55,842 nt of DNA from UBA2160 sp964588665 (GCA_964588665.1 CAZPQQ010000014.1:1-55842); one strand, 5' to 3'; counted from the first letter of the stretch, positions 33,243 through 42,509 are shown. Translations and numbers: made by a program. The notes: generated by a model from the letters alone, not told the origin.

Positions 33243-33461
33243 CTAGAAGTAGCGCGCGCTGAGGATCGAAAGCGTGATGAATACGATGACCAGGAAGATC
33301 GTAAACCTGAACAGCGTCAGCTCGAGGCCGCGTCGAGTCCGAAACGAACCTTCGGCGGACCCGAAGAGGCCGGTGCCCTGCCCTTTTACTTGGACCAGGA
33401 TGGCTGCTCCAAGCAACAAGGCGACCGCGATTTGCAATATGTTCACGACAGTTGTAGGCAC
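33243..33461 (-). CDS. secG: Protein-export membrane protein SecG
   Basis: A 72-residue auxiliary subunit of the SecYEG translocon in the cytoplasmic membrane. Two membrane segments (VVNILQIAVALLLGAAILVQ and LTLFRFTIFLVIVFITLSIL) flank the conserved QVKGQGTGLFGSAEGSFRTR loop. It has the normal length. It sits between yvcK (45 bp) and the SAM hydrolase-family gene. Confidence 0.95.
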   Translation of the reverse strand: MPTTVVNILQIAVALLLGAAILVQVKGQGTGLFGSAEGSFRTRRGLELTLFRFTIFLVIVFITLSILSARYF

Positions 33462-33506
33462 TCGGAATCTCCGTCTGGTTGTTGCTGCGTTACATTGTAC
33501 CGCATA

Positions 33507-34811
33507 TCACGCCACGGCTCGACGGCGGACGTTGCGGTTCACATCCATGACCGCTGTCGCCAGCTTCTCCGAATGGTGACGAATCGGGTGGTCGGGGTCC
33601 GTAAGGTCGGTCAAATTGAGTTGAACATCGATCAGATTCCGCCCGTCGCTGACGACCGGCTCACCGATGTACGCGCCGAGGTCGAGCGGTTCGTTGTTGG
33701 CCACGACGTAGTCCACGATCTCCGGGAACGTGTGGCGCCGCAGGGTCGCGAGGTGTTCCGCGACCGTGTAGCCCTGGGTTTCGCCCACCTCCGTCGCGAC
33801 GTTGCAGACGTAGACCTTGGCGGCCTTTGTCCGACGTATCGCCTCGGCAACGTCCTTGACGAGCAGGTTGGGCAGGATGCTTGTGTACAGACTCCCCGGG
33901 CCGATGACGATCAAGTCGGCGTCGTCGATGGCCTCAACCGCCGGCTGGAACGCCTGCGCATCCTGGGGAACGATGTCGAGGCGCTCGATCAGACTGCCTC
34001 GTTTTGTGATCTTCGACTCGCCGTCGACGACGGCGCCGTCAGAGAATTGAGCTCGCAGATTCAGATTCTCCAGCGTGGCCGGCGCAACCCTGCCTCGCAC
34101 CGCCAACACGCGACTCGACTCCAACAACGCTTCCTCGAAACTTTGTGTGATGTCCGTCATTGCGGCGATGAACAGGTTGCCGAAGCTGTGGCCTTTTAGT
34201 CCGTCGCCTTGATCGAAGCGATACTGGAACAGTTCAGCGAGCAGAGACTCGTCCTCGGACATGGCCACCAGACAGTTGCGGAAGTCTCCCGGAGGAAGGA
34301 CGCCAAGTTCGCGCCGCAGCCTGCCGGAGCTGCCCCCGTCGTCGGCCACGGTGATTATGGCGGTCAGGTTATCGGTGTGAGCCTTGAGGCCTCTTAGCAA
34401 CACCGACAATCCCGTGCCGCCGCCGATGGCGACAATCCTCGGGCCGCGACCACGCGACCATCGGTTGAATATAGTGTCAGCGATGTTTTCGATTGGCCTT
34501 GACGCCAGCAACACGGGGCTCAACGTCTTGTATAGACCGTACATTGCCAGAAGGATTGCGGACCCGCCCACGGCGAGCAACAAGAAACCTTCGAGATACC
34601 AGGGCAGAAAATCCGGAAAGGTCAGGTCGAAGAATTTTCGCAGAAGGTACGCCAACCCAATCGAACACAGTGCCACGCCAAGAGCCGCCGCCGCCGCCCA
34701 TCTTTTCACACCGACTCCCGGATACAGGAGGCGAATGACCTTCCTCCAGCGCTTTGGCAAAGCGCTGTTCTCCGAACGACGGGCGCCGTTGGACTTGGGC
34801 TGGCGGCGCAT
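33507..34811 (-). CDS. yvcK: Gluconeogenesis factor YvcK/CofD-like, membrane-anchored
   Basis: A 434-residue protein. Two N-terminal membrane segments (WAAAAALGVALCSIGLAYLL and LEGFLLLAVGGSAILLAMYG) precede the YvcK domain: RIVAIGGGTGLSVLLRGLKA, ITVADDGGSSGRLRRELGVL, PPGDFRNCLVAMS, and GPGSLYTSILPNLLV. In firmicutes YvcK binds UDP-sugars and supports cell shape and growth on gluconeogenic carbon; the membrane-anchored version is seen in Chloroflexota and relatives. Its start overlaps the gatB stop by one base (TAATG), so translation is coupled. Confidence 0.92.
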   Translation of the reverse strand: MRRQPKSNGARRSENSALPKRWRKVIRLLYPGVGVKRWAAAAALGVALCSIGLAYLLRKFFDLTFPDFLPWYLEGFLLLAVGGSAILLAMYGLYKTLSPVLLASRPIENIADTIFNRWSRGRGPRIVAIGGGTGLSVLLRGLKAHTDNLTAIITVADDGGSSGRLRRELGVLPPGDFRNCLVAMSEDESLLAELFQYRFDQGDGLKGHSFGNLFIAAMTDITQSFEEALLESSRVLAVRGRVAPATLENLNLRAQFSDGAVVDGESKITKRGSLIERLDIVPQDAQAFQPAVEAIDDADLIVIGPGSLYTSILPNLLVKDVAEAIRRTKAAKVYVCNVATEVGETQGYTVAEHLATLRRHTFPEIVDYVVANNEPLDLGAYIGEPVVSDGRNLIDVQLNLTDLTDPDHPIRHHSEKLATAVMDVNRNVRRRAVA

Positions 34812-36283
34812 TACTTGAGAGCCTCCAGGCTGTCTTTCAGCATCTCGGTCGCGATCTGGGGATTCGCTTTCCCTTTGGTGGCTTTCATGACCTGTCCAAC
34901 CAGGAATCGGATGGCAGTCTCCTTGCCGTCAATGTAGTCTTGTGCCGGCTGCGGATTGGCCGCGATCGCCTCCGCCACGGCGGCGCTGACGGCGTCCGAA
35001 TCCGATATCTGAACCAGGCCTTCCGCCTCGGCGATGGCCTTCGGAGATCCGCCTGTCTCGAACATCTTTTCGAAGACGTCTTTGGCCATGTTCGAGTTCA
35101 GGACGCCGGCATTGACCAGCTCCTGAAGCTCAACGATCTGGTCCGGGCCGATCTTGACCGCGTCTATCGTGAGGTCTGTCTGATTGAGCAGCCGAGCCAT
35201 CTCGCCCAGCAACCAGTTGCTCACGGATTTGGCCAGTTCCCGTTCAGCAAGGCCTTTGGCATTGCCCAGCGCCATTGCGCGCTCGAAATAGTCGGCGCTC
35301 GCTTTGGACGTCGTCAACAATTCAGCGTCGTAGTCAGACAATCCGTACTCGGATACGAACCGTGCCGTGCGGCGCCGCGGCAATTCGGGCAGAGACTCTC
35401 TGATCGATTCGACCCACTCGGGTTGGATCACCAGAGGCGGCAGATCCGGTTCGGGGAAGTAGCGATAGTCGGCTGCGTATTCCTTTGTGCGCTGTGACAC
35501 GGTCACTTCGCGATCATCCACCCAGCCACGGGTCTCCTGGACGATGCGTCCCCCGCCTTCCAGCGTCTCCACCTGTCGCTTGGCTTCGAACTCCAGGGCG
35601 CGAAACACGGACCTGAAGCTGTTCATGTTCTTGACTTCGACTTTGGAGCCGAGCACCGTCGAGCCAACCGGACGGATGCTGATGTTGGCGTCGCACCGGA
35701 AGTTGCCTTCCTCCATGTTCGCGGTGCTCACTTCGATGTACTGGAGCACGGAGTGCAGGTCAACCAGATATTGTCGCGCCTCTTCGGCGCTGCGGATGTC
35801 AGGCTCACCGACGATCTCCATCAACGGCGCGCCCGCGCGGTTGATGTCCATCAGGCTGTAGCCTTCGCCGAAGTCTTCTGTCCGGTGGATAAGCTTGGCG
35901 GTGTCTTCTTCGAGGTGGACTCGAGTAATGCCGAGGGTTCGCTGTTGACCGTCGACATTGACAGTCATGCTGCCGCCGGAGGCGATGGGCATGTCGAATT
36001 GGGATATCTGGTAGCCCTTCATCAGGTCCGGGTACGGGTAGTTCTTGCGATCGAACTTCGTGTGATGAGCGATGTCACAGCCCAGAGCGAGACCGGTGCG
36101 GATCACGTGCTCGACGGCTTTCCGGTTGATCACGGGCAGCACGCCCGGCATGCCCATGCACACGGGACAGACCACCGAATTTGGGGTCGCCCCCTGGTAG
36201 TCCGAGCTGCATCCGCAGAACATCTTGCTGTTGGTCAACAATTGGGCGTGAACTTCCAGCCCAATCACAACCTCGTAATCCAT
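34811..36283 (-). CDS. gatB: Aspartyl/glutamyl-tRNA(Asn/Gln) amidotransferase subunit B
   Basis: A 490-residue subunit of GatCAB, which converts Glu-tRNA-Gln (and Asp-tRNA-Asn) to the amide form. Seen: DYEVVIGLEVHAQLLTNSKM, CGCSSDY and VCPVCMGMPGVLP (zinc cysteines), YPYPDLMKGYQISQFD, DINRAGAPLMEIVGEPDIRS, and the C-terminal YqeY-like tail with QVMKATKGKANPQ. Full length. gatA and gatC are not in the window. Its own promoter lies in the gap after pcm, and yvcK starts within its stop codon. Confidence 0.96.
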   Translation of the reverse strand: MDYEVVIGLEVHAQLLTNSKMFCGCSSDYQGATPNSVVCPVCMGMPGVLPVINRKAVEHVIRTGLALGCDIAHHTKFDRKNYPYPDLMKGYQISQFDMPIASGGSMTVNVDGQQRTLGITRVHLEEDTAKLIHRTEDFGEGYSLMDINRAGAPLMEIVGEPDIRSAEEARQYLVDLHSVLQYIEVSTANMEEGNFRCDANISIRPVGSTVLGSKVEVKNMNSFRSVFRALEFEAKRQVETLEGGGRIVQETRGWVDDREVTVSQRTKEYAADYRYFPEPDLPPLVIQPEWVESIRESLPELPRRRTARFVSEYGLSDYDAELLTTSKASADYFERAMALGNAKGLAERELAKSVSNWLLGEMARLLNQTDLTIDAVKIGPDQIVELQELVNAGVLNSNMAKDVFEKMFETGGSPKAIAEAEGLVQISDSDAVSAAVAEAIAANPQPAQDYIDGKETAIRFLVGQVMKATKGKANPQIATEMLKDSLEALK

Positions 36284-36338
36284 CGCCTGACCGATCTGTG
36301 CCCGCGATTTTGACAGCGTTTTGTGCGCAGGCAGGTTC

Positions 36339-36367
36339 AGTATAGTATTGGAAATTCCCGATTACAA
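36339..36367 (-). promoter_or_regulatory. Promoter for the gatB-yvcK-secG operon
   Basis: On the minus strand: TTGTAA (36367-36362), a 17-bp spacer, TATACT (36344-36339). It lies in the 96-bp gap between pcm and gatB. Confidence 0.55.
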
Positions 36368-36379
36368 CGCCCGTGGGGT

Positions 36380-37033
36380 TCACTGATCGTCTTCATCGTC
36401 TTCCGACCAGGCTCCCTCGCCGATCAGCGGCACGAACCTGCAACCGCCCAACGTCTTCGTCGAGTACCCGTGCTCGGTCTGCGTCAGCTTCATCAATTCT
36501 TGCTCGGTCCGGCTGCCAACAGGAACCACCAGCCGGCCTCCGATCTCCAACTGCTCCACGAGCTCTTTGGGGATCCTGGGAGCGGCGGCGGCTACGACGA
36601 TGGCATTGAAAGGCGGCTCGTCCGGCAGCCCTAACCTCTCCCCGGCAGGTCGCACGTCGACATTGTCGTATCCGAGCGACGCCAGGCGGATCTTCGCGGT
36701 CTGAGCCAACCACTTCACTCTCTCCAGGCTCACGACCTCTCGCGCCAGTTCCGCCAACACGGCGGCCTGGTATCCGCTGCCCGTTCCAAGCTCCAACACC
36801 CGATCCATCCTCTTAATCTCGAGGGCGCTGACCGCGAGAGCGACGATGTATGGCTGAGATATCGTCTGACCGCAGGGTATGGGCAGCGCCAGGTCGGCGT
36901 ACGCAACATGGGCGCTGGCCTCCGGCACGAACGCCTCCCTGGGCACGCGTTGCATCGCTTCGACGACACGATTGTCCCGCACCTCTGAACGGATCCGGTT
37001 GAACAGATCGTTTTCGTCCGAGTTCGAACTCAT
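36380..37033 (-). CDS. pcm: Protein-L-isoaspartate O-methyltransferase
   Basis: A 217-residue SAM-dependent enzyme that methylates isoaspartyl residues to start repair of aged proteins. Seen: AMQRVPREAFVPEASAHVAY, CGQTISQPYIVAL, the SAM loop RVLELGTGSGYQAAVLAELA, and NAIVVAAAAPRIPKELVEQL. The Thr/Ser and Pro of the AAAPRIP motif are conserved as usual (A.PxxP). First gene on the minus strand, divergent from the tetrapyrrole operon. Confidence 0.93.
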   Translation of the reverse strand: MSSNSDENDLFNRIRSEVRDNRVVEAMQRVPREAFVPEASAHVAYADLALPIPCGQTISQPYIVALAVSALEIKRMDRVLELGTGSGYQAAVLAELAREVVSLERVKWLAQTAKIRLASLGYDNVDVRPAGERLGLPDEPPFNAIVVAAAAPRIPKELVEQLEIGGRLVVPVGSRTEQELMKLTQTEHGYSTKTLGGCRFVPLIGEGAWSEDDEDDQ

Positions 37034-37230
37034 TGCCTGTCAGGAACCTCAGCAAAACCTCATGCTGTTGTTGGACGAATTTGTTGGGGCGCCAACCGTG
37101 CGATTCGGCGCATCGCGCTCCATCCGTGTTTCGTCCGGACCGATTGTTCACGCTTGCGACGCCTGAAGGCCGGTCAACAACAGTTGACAGGCTATCCTCA
37201 GGAACCAGGTTTCGAGCCTGTTTCGCTAAA

Positions 37231-37259
37231 TTGACGGGCCTCAGACCCCATGCTAATCT
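37231..37259 (+). promoter_or_regulatory. Promoter for the tetrapyrrole operon
   Basis: TTGACG (37231-37236), a 17-bp spacer, TAATCT (37254-37259). It predicts a leader of about 130 nt before ahbAB. Apart from this, the 37034-37398 gap shows no gene or known riboswitch. Confidence 0.6.
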
Positions 37260-37398
37260 AGGTGTGTTCTAGCTTTGAACGTTTCCAAAGACGGAGTACG
37301 GCTGTTGGTTACGCGGCGACCCGCCAACGGCATAGATTGGGTCCATACAAGGTCAGGCGGCTGAGTTGCGGGCTACGGGCCTGCTCGACAGGTGAATA

Positions 37399-38394
37399 AT
37401 GCCATCGGACATTGGCCTGAAAGATCGTGAGCTACTCAACTTAATCCAGTCGGCGTTCCCTCTCGTGGAGACGCCGTTCTTCCGCATCGGCGAGTCCCTG
37501 GGCCTCGACGAATCCGACGTGCTCGAACGCATTCAACGCCTCAAAGACACCAACATCGTCCGCCAGATCAGCGCGATCTTCGACACCCGCAAGCTTGGGT
37601 ACAAGTCGTCCCTGGTCGCCATGCGTTTCGAGGCGAACAGCCTGGACGATTCTGCGCACGTAATCAGCGAGCATCCGGGCGTCAGCCACAACTACGCGCG
37701 TGACGGGCATTACAACCTTTGGTTCACGCTGGCAGTGCCGCCCGAAGACAGCCTGGAAGACACCGTCGACGATATGGCCAAAGCCACCAACGCCGAGGCT
37801 TATCGCCTAATGCCAACGATAAGGTTTTTCAAGATAGGCGTCAACTTCGACATGGTCAAAGGCGAAGGCGCCGGCGACCAGGCCGTAAAGCCCATGCGTC
37901 AGGGCGCCAACGGCCAACAGGCCACACCGCTGACCGACTCGGAGAGACACGTCGTTCGGGAGTTACAAGAGGACATCTCGATCGAGCCTGCTCCGTTCGA
38001 GGGCATGGCCGGCAGGCTTGGGATGAGCCAGACCGATCTCTTCGCGGTGGCCAACGACATGATCGACAGCGGCGTCATGCGCAGGTTCTCGGCCGTGCTG
38101 CATCACCGAAGGGCCGGGTTCAGATCCAATGCGATGGTGGTCTGGAAGGTGCCGAAAGAGCGATCCGAAGAGGTCGGTGCCATCATGGCCGAATCCAAAT
38201 GGGTGTCACACTGTTACGAACGCCCGACATACCCGGAATGGCCATACTCGCATTTCACCATGGTCCACGCCACCACCCGCGAGGGGTGCGAGAAGATCGC
38301 AGACGAACTCCGCACGGCCACCGGGCTTGACGATTTCAAGATGCTCTACAGCACCCGCGAATACAAGAAGACGCGGGTCAGGTACTTCGTTTAG
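37399..38394 (+). CDS. ahbAB: Fused siroheme decarboxylase AhbA-AhbB (Lrp/AsnC-like)
   Basis: A 331-residue tandem of two Lrp/AsnC-like modules. Module 1 (residues about 5-165) has a helix-turn-helix like DRELLNLIQSAFPLVETPF, RQISAIFDTRKLGYKSSLVA and HNYARDGHYNLWFT. Module 2 (about 180-331) has AGRLGMSQTDLFAVANDMID, MRRFSAVLHHRRAGFRSNAM and SHCYERPTYPEWPYSHFTMV. The conserved HNY.R...YN.WFT and HCY.RP..P.WPYS motifs are those of AhbA/AhbB and NirD/L/G/H, which decarboxylate siroheme to 12,18-didecarboxysiroheme. Free AhbA and AhbB act as a complex; here they are one chain. The following met8, hemC, cobA-hemD and hemB genes make the substrate, which supports enzyme over regulator. Haem d1 synthesis is an alternative. 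Confidence 0.85.
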   Translation: MPSDIGLKDRELLNLIQSAFPLVETPFFRIGESLGLDESDVLERIQRLKDTNIVRQISAIFDTRKLGYKSSLVAMRFEANSLDDSAHVISEHPGVSHNYARDGHYNLWFTLAVPPEDSLEDTVDDMAKATNAEAYRLMPTIRFFKIGVNFDMVKGEGAGDQAVKPMRQGANGQQATPLTDSERHVVRELQEDISIEPAPFEGMAGRLGMSQTDLFAVANDMIDSGVMRRFSAVLHHRRAGFRSNAMVVWKVPKERSEEVGAIMAESKWVSHCYERPTYPEWPYSHFTMVHATTREGCEKIADELRTATGLDDFKMLYSTREYKKTRVRYFV

Positions 38395-38411
38395 ACGCAA
38401 GAGGAGGACCT

Positions 38412-39062
38412 TTGCCTCGTTACTATCCTGTTTTCATCGACGTCACTGAACGCACATGCGTGGTCATCGGCGGCGGCAATATCGGTCAGGAGAAGGTGGA
38501 AAAGCTGCTTGAGAGCGACGCCGCCGTCCTGGTCATCAGCCCAGCCGTCAACCAGAAGGTCCAGGACATGGCCGACGCCGGCTCCATCACCTGGGAGAGA
38601 CGAAAGTACCAACCAGGCGATCTTCAGGACGCTTTCATCGCAATAGCCGCCACGAATGACAACTCGGTCAATCGACAGATCGCCGACGAAGCCCATGAGC
38701 GAAACGTTCTGTTGAACGTCGTCGACGTCACCCATCTGTGCACATTCATCGCACCGTCGGTCGCCCGTCGCGGCGAGGTGACGATCGCCACCTCCACCGG
38801 CGGCGCCAGCCCCGCATTGGCGAGGACCTTCCGCGAGAAGCTGACCAGCAGTCGCATCTTAGAGTACGCCGACCTGGCCCCGGTTCTGGCCGGCGCCCGA
38901 GCCGAACTTCGTGCAGCGTCCCTGGTCGTCAAGCCCGACCACTGGCAGACGCTGATAACCGAAGAGCTTCTCGACATGGTGCAGGCGGGCAAGACGGAGG
39001 AAGCTCGGCAGAAGCTAATGGACGGCCTGATGTCCGGAGCGACTCCGGCCGCCGCTTCCTGA
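38412..39062 (+). CDS. Precorrin-2 dehydrogenase (siroheme synthase N-terminal domain)
   Basis: A 216-residue NAD-dependent protein equivalent to CysG N-terminus/Met8/SirC. It oxidises precorrin-2 to sirohydrochlorin and may insert Fe(II). Seen: PVFIDVTERTCVVIGGGNIG with the Rossmann glycines, EKLLESDAAVLVISPAVNQK, AATNDNSVNRQIADEAHERN, VVDVTHLCTFIAPSVARRGE and ATSTGGASPALARTFREKL. No uroporphyrinogen methyltransferase domain is attached; that is supplied by the cobA-hemD gene. The start is TTG 38412, preceded by GAGGAGGACC. It begins 17 bp after ahbAB, confirming the operon. Confidence 0.92.
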   Translation: MPRYYPVFIDVTERTCVVIGGGNIGQEKVEKLLESDAAVLVISPAVNQKVQDMADAGSITWERRKYQPGDLQDAFIAIAATNDNSVNRQIADEAHERNVLLNVVDVTHLCTFIAPSVARRGEVTIATSTGGASPALARTFREKLTSSRILEYADLAPVLAGARAELRAASLVVKPDHWQTLITEELLDMVQAGKTEEARQKLMDGLMSGATPAAAS

Positions 39063-39076
39063 TCTTTGGAATCACG

Positions 39077-40006
39077 TTGTCGAAAGCACGAATTATTAAG
39101 GTAGGCACCCGGGCCAGTCCCTTGGCGCTGGCTCAAACCGAGGAGGTTCTCCTTCCTCTTATTCGAGCTTTACCGGAGATACGATTCGAGACCGTCACGA
39201 TCACGCCAGACGGCGACCGCCGCAAGTTCGTACCGCTCCTGAGCATGGAACGCGGCATGTTCGTGAAGGAGCTCGAAGCCGCGCTGCTCACGGGCGAGAT
39301 CGACATGGCGGTGCACAGCGCGAAGGACATGCCCGCCGAGCTCCCACAGGGCCTCGACCTTGCGGCATTCCCCGAGAGAAACGACCCACGCGACGTGCTC
39401 GTGGACCGCTGGCGCTCCGGCTTCGACGAGCTCCCAAGCGGCGCGCGGCTTGGCACGAGCAGCCCGCGCAGGTCGGCTCAGATCAAGCACCTTCGTCCCG
39501 ACATCGACGTCGTGCCTGTCCGCGGCAACGTCGGCACACGGCTGGAGAGGGCGATGGAAGAGCCGTACGACGGCGTGATCCTGGCGGCTGCCGGCGTGGC
39601 GCGTCTCGGGCGCGAGTCCGAGGTGCATCACTACTTCTCGCCCGAAACGTTCACGCCTGACGCGGGTCAGGGCGCGCTGGCCGTCGAAACGAGAAGCTCC
39701 GACGACGAGCTGCACGCGCTGCTGGCCGCCATAGACCATACGCCTACGCGAACCGCTGTGACCGCCGAGAGAGCCTTCATCACCGCCATCGGAGGCGGCT
39801 GTAAGATACCCGTCGCCGCCTACGCCGAGTTCGTGGACGGATCGCTTCGCATTTCCGCCATGGCCGGACTTCCCGACGGCTCGAGCCTGTTCAGGGCGAG
39901 CCTGGACGCCGACCCATCCGCTCCTGAAGCCGCCGGGCAATCGATCGCTCAGGCGCTGATGGACTCGGGCGCGGCGGACATCCTGGCCCGGGAGCAGGCG
40001 CCATGA
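39077..40006 (+). CDS. hemC: Porphobilinogen deaminase (hydroxymethylbilane synthase)
   Basis: Joins four porphobilinogens into hydroxymethylbilane. The 309-residue protein has IIKVGTRASPLALAQTEEVL, the substrate-loop IDMAVHSAKDMPAELPQGLD, PRDVLVDR, LGTSSPRRSAQ, RGNVGTRLE, AAAGVARLGRE, AGQGALAVETR, and the dipyrromethane-anchoring Cys in AIGGGCKIPVAAYAEF. The start is best placed at TTG 39077, giving MSKARIIKVGTRAS; the frame is open upstream inside the previous gene. It overlaps cobA-hemD by four bases (ATGA). Confidence 0.95.
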   Translation: MSKARIIKVGTRASPLALAQTEEVLLPLIRALPEIRFETVTITPDGDRRKFVPLLSMERGMFVKELEAALLTGEIDMAVHSAKDMPAELPQGLDLAAFPERNDPRDVLVDRWRSGFDELPSGARLGTSSPRRSAQIKHLRPDIDVVPVRGNVGTRLERAMEEPYDGVILAAAGVARLGRESEVHHYFSPETFTPDAGQGALAVETRSSDDELHALLAAIDHTPTRTAVTAERAFITAIGGGCKIPVAAYAEFVDGSLRISAMAGLPDGSSLFRASLDADPSAPEAAGQSIAQALMDSGAADILAREQAP

Positions 40007-41529
40007 AGACTGGCAAAGTCTACCTCGTCGGCGCCGGACCCGGCGACCCTGGGTTGATAACGATGAAGGGCTTCAGGCTCCTGGAGTCGGCCGACGTCAT
40101 CGTCTTCGACCGTCTGGTCGACAGCGCCGCGCTGGCCCATGCACGCGGCGACGCCGAGATGATCGACGTGGGCAAGATCCCGGGTGAACGTGGCCGAACC
40201 CAGGGGCACATCAACGCGGTGTTGATCGAAAAGGCGCTCGAAGGGAAGAGCGTAGTGCGGCTGCAGGGCGGCGACCCGTTCGTGTTCGGCAGAGGCGGCG
40301 AGGAAGCCCAAGACCTCACCGAAGCCGGCGTTCTGTACGAGGTCGTGCCCGGAGTCACCTCGTCCATCGCGGCGGCGGCCTATGCGGGCATACCGGTCAC
40401 CCACCGCGGTGTCGCGTCGTCGTTCACCGTCGTCACCGGCAACGAAACGCCCGACAAGCCGCAGAGTGTCCTCGACTGGAACGTCTTGGCCAGCCTGTCG
40501 GGCACATTGGTCGTGCTCATGGGGTGGCAGAATCTGCCCGCCATCACGCAAGCTCTGATCGCGGGCGGAAAACCTCCGGACACGCCCGTTGGGTTGGTCA
40601 GATGGGGAACCGAACCCTGGCAGCAGACCGTGACCGGCGATCTCTCGAACATCGTTGAGCGAGCGGAGGCGGCGGGTTTGTCGTCTCCGGTGGTGACCAT
40701 AGTCGGCGACGTGGTCGGGCTCCGAGACACGTTGAAGTGGTTCGACAACCGACCTCTGTTCGGAAAGCGGGTGTTGGTCACTCGAACTCGCTCGCAATCG
40801 AGCAAGCTCGCGCACAGGTTGATCGAACTCGGGGCCATGCCCGTAGAAGTCCCCACAATCGAGATACTGCCACCCGAAGACTATGCAGAATTGGACGCCG
40901 AGCTCCGGTGTTTGGAACGCCACGACTGGATCGCGTTCACCAGCGCCAACGCCGTCGATGTTGTGTTCGATCGGCTGGCCGTTCAACAGATGGACGCGAG
41001 GGCGCTCAGCGGCGTCCGAGCGGCCGCGATCGGTCCCGCTACCGCCGTCCGCCTGAGAGCCAACGGCATATCGGCAGACCTCCTGCCTGCTTCGCTGGTG
41101 TCAGAGGCACTCGTCGAGGCGTTTGGCGGCATCGATCTACGAGGCAAAAGCGTATTGGTCCCAAGGGCGGACATCGCTCGCGACGTGCTGATCGACGGTC
41201 TTGAGTCGCTGGGCGCCGCCGTAAAGGGCGCCACCGCTTACCGGACTGTGCTCCCTGAGAGGTCCCGCGACCTGGCGAAGACTGCCATCGCGGACGGCAT
41301 CGACATCGCCACGTTCACCAGTTCATCGACGGTGCGGAATCTGCTCGATCTGCTCGATGGAGACGCCGGCAAGCTGTCGGGAGCCACGATAGCCTGCATC
41401 GGCCCCATCACGGAGACCACCGCGAAAGAGGCTGGACTCAACGTCGACGTTACAGCTGAAGAACACACCATCGACGGTCTCATCACCGCGCTTGAGGCGC
41501 ACTATTCACAGGAGGCGACCGCGACATGA
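40003..41529 (+). CDS. cobA-hemD: Uroporphyrinogen-III C-methyltransferase / uroporphyrinogen-III synthase fusion
   Basis: A 508-residue bifunctional protein. Residues 1-245 are SUMT (CobA): KVYLVGAGPGDPGLITMKGF, RLQGGDPFVFGRGGEEAQDL, VVPGVTSSIAAAAYAGIPVT and a late VGDVVGLRDTLKWF. It methylates uroporphyrinogen III twice to precorrin-2. Residues about 250-505 are HemD: GKRVLVTRTRSQSSKLAHRL, DWIAFTSANAVDVVFDRL, GAAVKGATAYRTVLPE and FTSSSTVRNLLDLL. The order is precisely the pathway order reversed: HemD produces what CobA consumes. The same fusion is known in several Gram-positive and Chloroflexota-like genomes. Overlaps hemB by four bases. Confidence 0.94.
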   Translation: MKTGKVYLVGAGPGDPGLITMKGFRLLESADVIVFDRLVDSAALAHARGDAEMIDVGKIPGERGRTQGHINAVLIEKALEGKSVVRLQGGDPFVFGRGGEEAQDLTEAGVLYEVVPGVTSSIAAAAYAGIPVTHRGVASSFTVVTGNETPDKPQSVLDWNVLASLSGTLVVLMGWQNLPAITQALIAGGKPPDTPVGLVRWGTEPWQQTVTGDLSNIVERAEAAGLSSPVVTIVGDVVGLRDTLKWFDNRPLFGKRVLVTRTRSQSSKLAHRLIELGAMPVEVPTIEILPPEDYAELDAELRCLERHDWIAFTSANAVDVVFDRLAVQQMDARALSGVRAAAIGPATAVRLRANGISADLLPASLVSEALVEAFGGIDLRGKSVLVPRADIARDVLIDGLESLGAAVKGATAYRTVLPERSRDLAKTAIADGIDIATFTSSSTVRNLLDLLDGDAGKLSGATIACIGPITETTAKEAGLNVDVTAEEHTIDGLITALEAHYSQEATAT

Positions 41530-42509
41530 CTGGATTCCCGCAAGTCAGGATGAGAAGACTCCGACAGCATCCCGGCATCCGAAAATTGGTCCAGGAGACT
41601 CGGTTTTCCGTGGAGAACCTGATCTACCCGCTCTTCGTGCGACACGGGCGAGACGTGCGGTCGGAGATCGCCCCTATGCCGGACATTTTCCAGCTATCGT
41701 TGGACCAGCTCATCACCGAGGTGGGCGAGGCCGCGGACCTGGGAGTCGAGGCGGTGCTGCTCTTCGGAATCCCGGAGTCGAAGGATCCGGAAGGAACCGA
41801 AGCGTACGAAACAGGCGGGATCATTCAGGAGGCCGTTCGGGCGATCAAGCAGGCCCTGCCGGAGATGCTGGTCGTCACTGACGTGTGTCTGTGCGAGTTC
41901 ACCGACCACGGCCACTGCGGAATCATCAAAGGCGACAAGATCGACAACGACGCTACGCTTGAGCTGCTGGCGAAGATGGCCGTATGCCAGGCTGAGGCCG
42001 GCGCCGACATCGTTGCGCCCTCGGCGATGATGGACGGCCAGGTTGGCGCACTGCGCACCGCGCTGGACGAACATGGATACGAAGACACGCCGATTATGGC
42101 CTACTCCGCGAAATACTCGTCGGGGTTCTACGGCCCGTTCAGGATAGCCGCCGAGTCCGCCCCGCAGTTCGGGGACCGAACCGGATACCAAATGGACCCG
42201 CCCGACATCCAGCAGGCGATGCGCGAGATCGAACTCGACATCCAAGAAGGCGCGGACATCGTGATGGTGAAGCCCGCGCTGGCCTACCTCGACGTGCTGG
42301 CGGCTGCGAAGCAAAAGTTCGGATTTCCGATGGCAGCGTACAACGTCAGCGGCGAGTACTCGATGGTCAAGGCGGCCGCGCAGAACGAATGGATCGACGG
42401 ACGACGGATCACGCTCGAGATATTGACCGCGATCAAGCGCGCTGGGGCGGACATGATCATCACGTACCACGCGAAGGAAGTCGCCAGGTGGCTCAACGGC
42501 GGGCGGTGA
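41526..42509 (+). CDS. hemB: Delta-aminolevulinic acid dehydratase (porphobilinogen synthase)
   Basis: Condenses two 5-aminolevulinates into porphobilinogen. The 327-residue protein has MRRLRQHPGIRKLVQETRFS, NLIYPLFVRHG, LLFGIPESKDP, the zinc-type TDVCLCEFTDHGHCG with all three Cys, MDGQVGALRTALDEHGY, the active lysine in YSAKYSSGFYGPFR, and the Schiff-base lysine in DIVMVKPALAYLDVL. The Cys cluster indicates the Zn-dependent form. Last gene of the operon. hemA and hemL, which make aminolevulinate, are not here. Confidence 0.96.
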   Translation: MTGFPQVRMRRLRQHPGIRKLVQETRFSVENLIYPLFVRHGRDVRSEIAPMPDIFQLSLDQLITEVGEAADLGVEAVLLFGIPESKDPEGTEAYETGGIIQEAVRAIKQALPEMLVVTDVCLCEFTDHGHCGIIKGDKIDNDATLELLAKMAVCQAEAGADIVAPSAMMDGQVGALRTALDEHGYEDTPIMAYSAKYSSGFYGPFRIAAESAPQFGDRTGYQMDPPDIQQAMREIELDIQEGADIVMVKPALAYLDVLAAAKQKFGFPMAAYNVSGEYSMVKAAAQNEWIDGRRITLEILTAIKRAGADMIITYHAKEVARWLNGGR

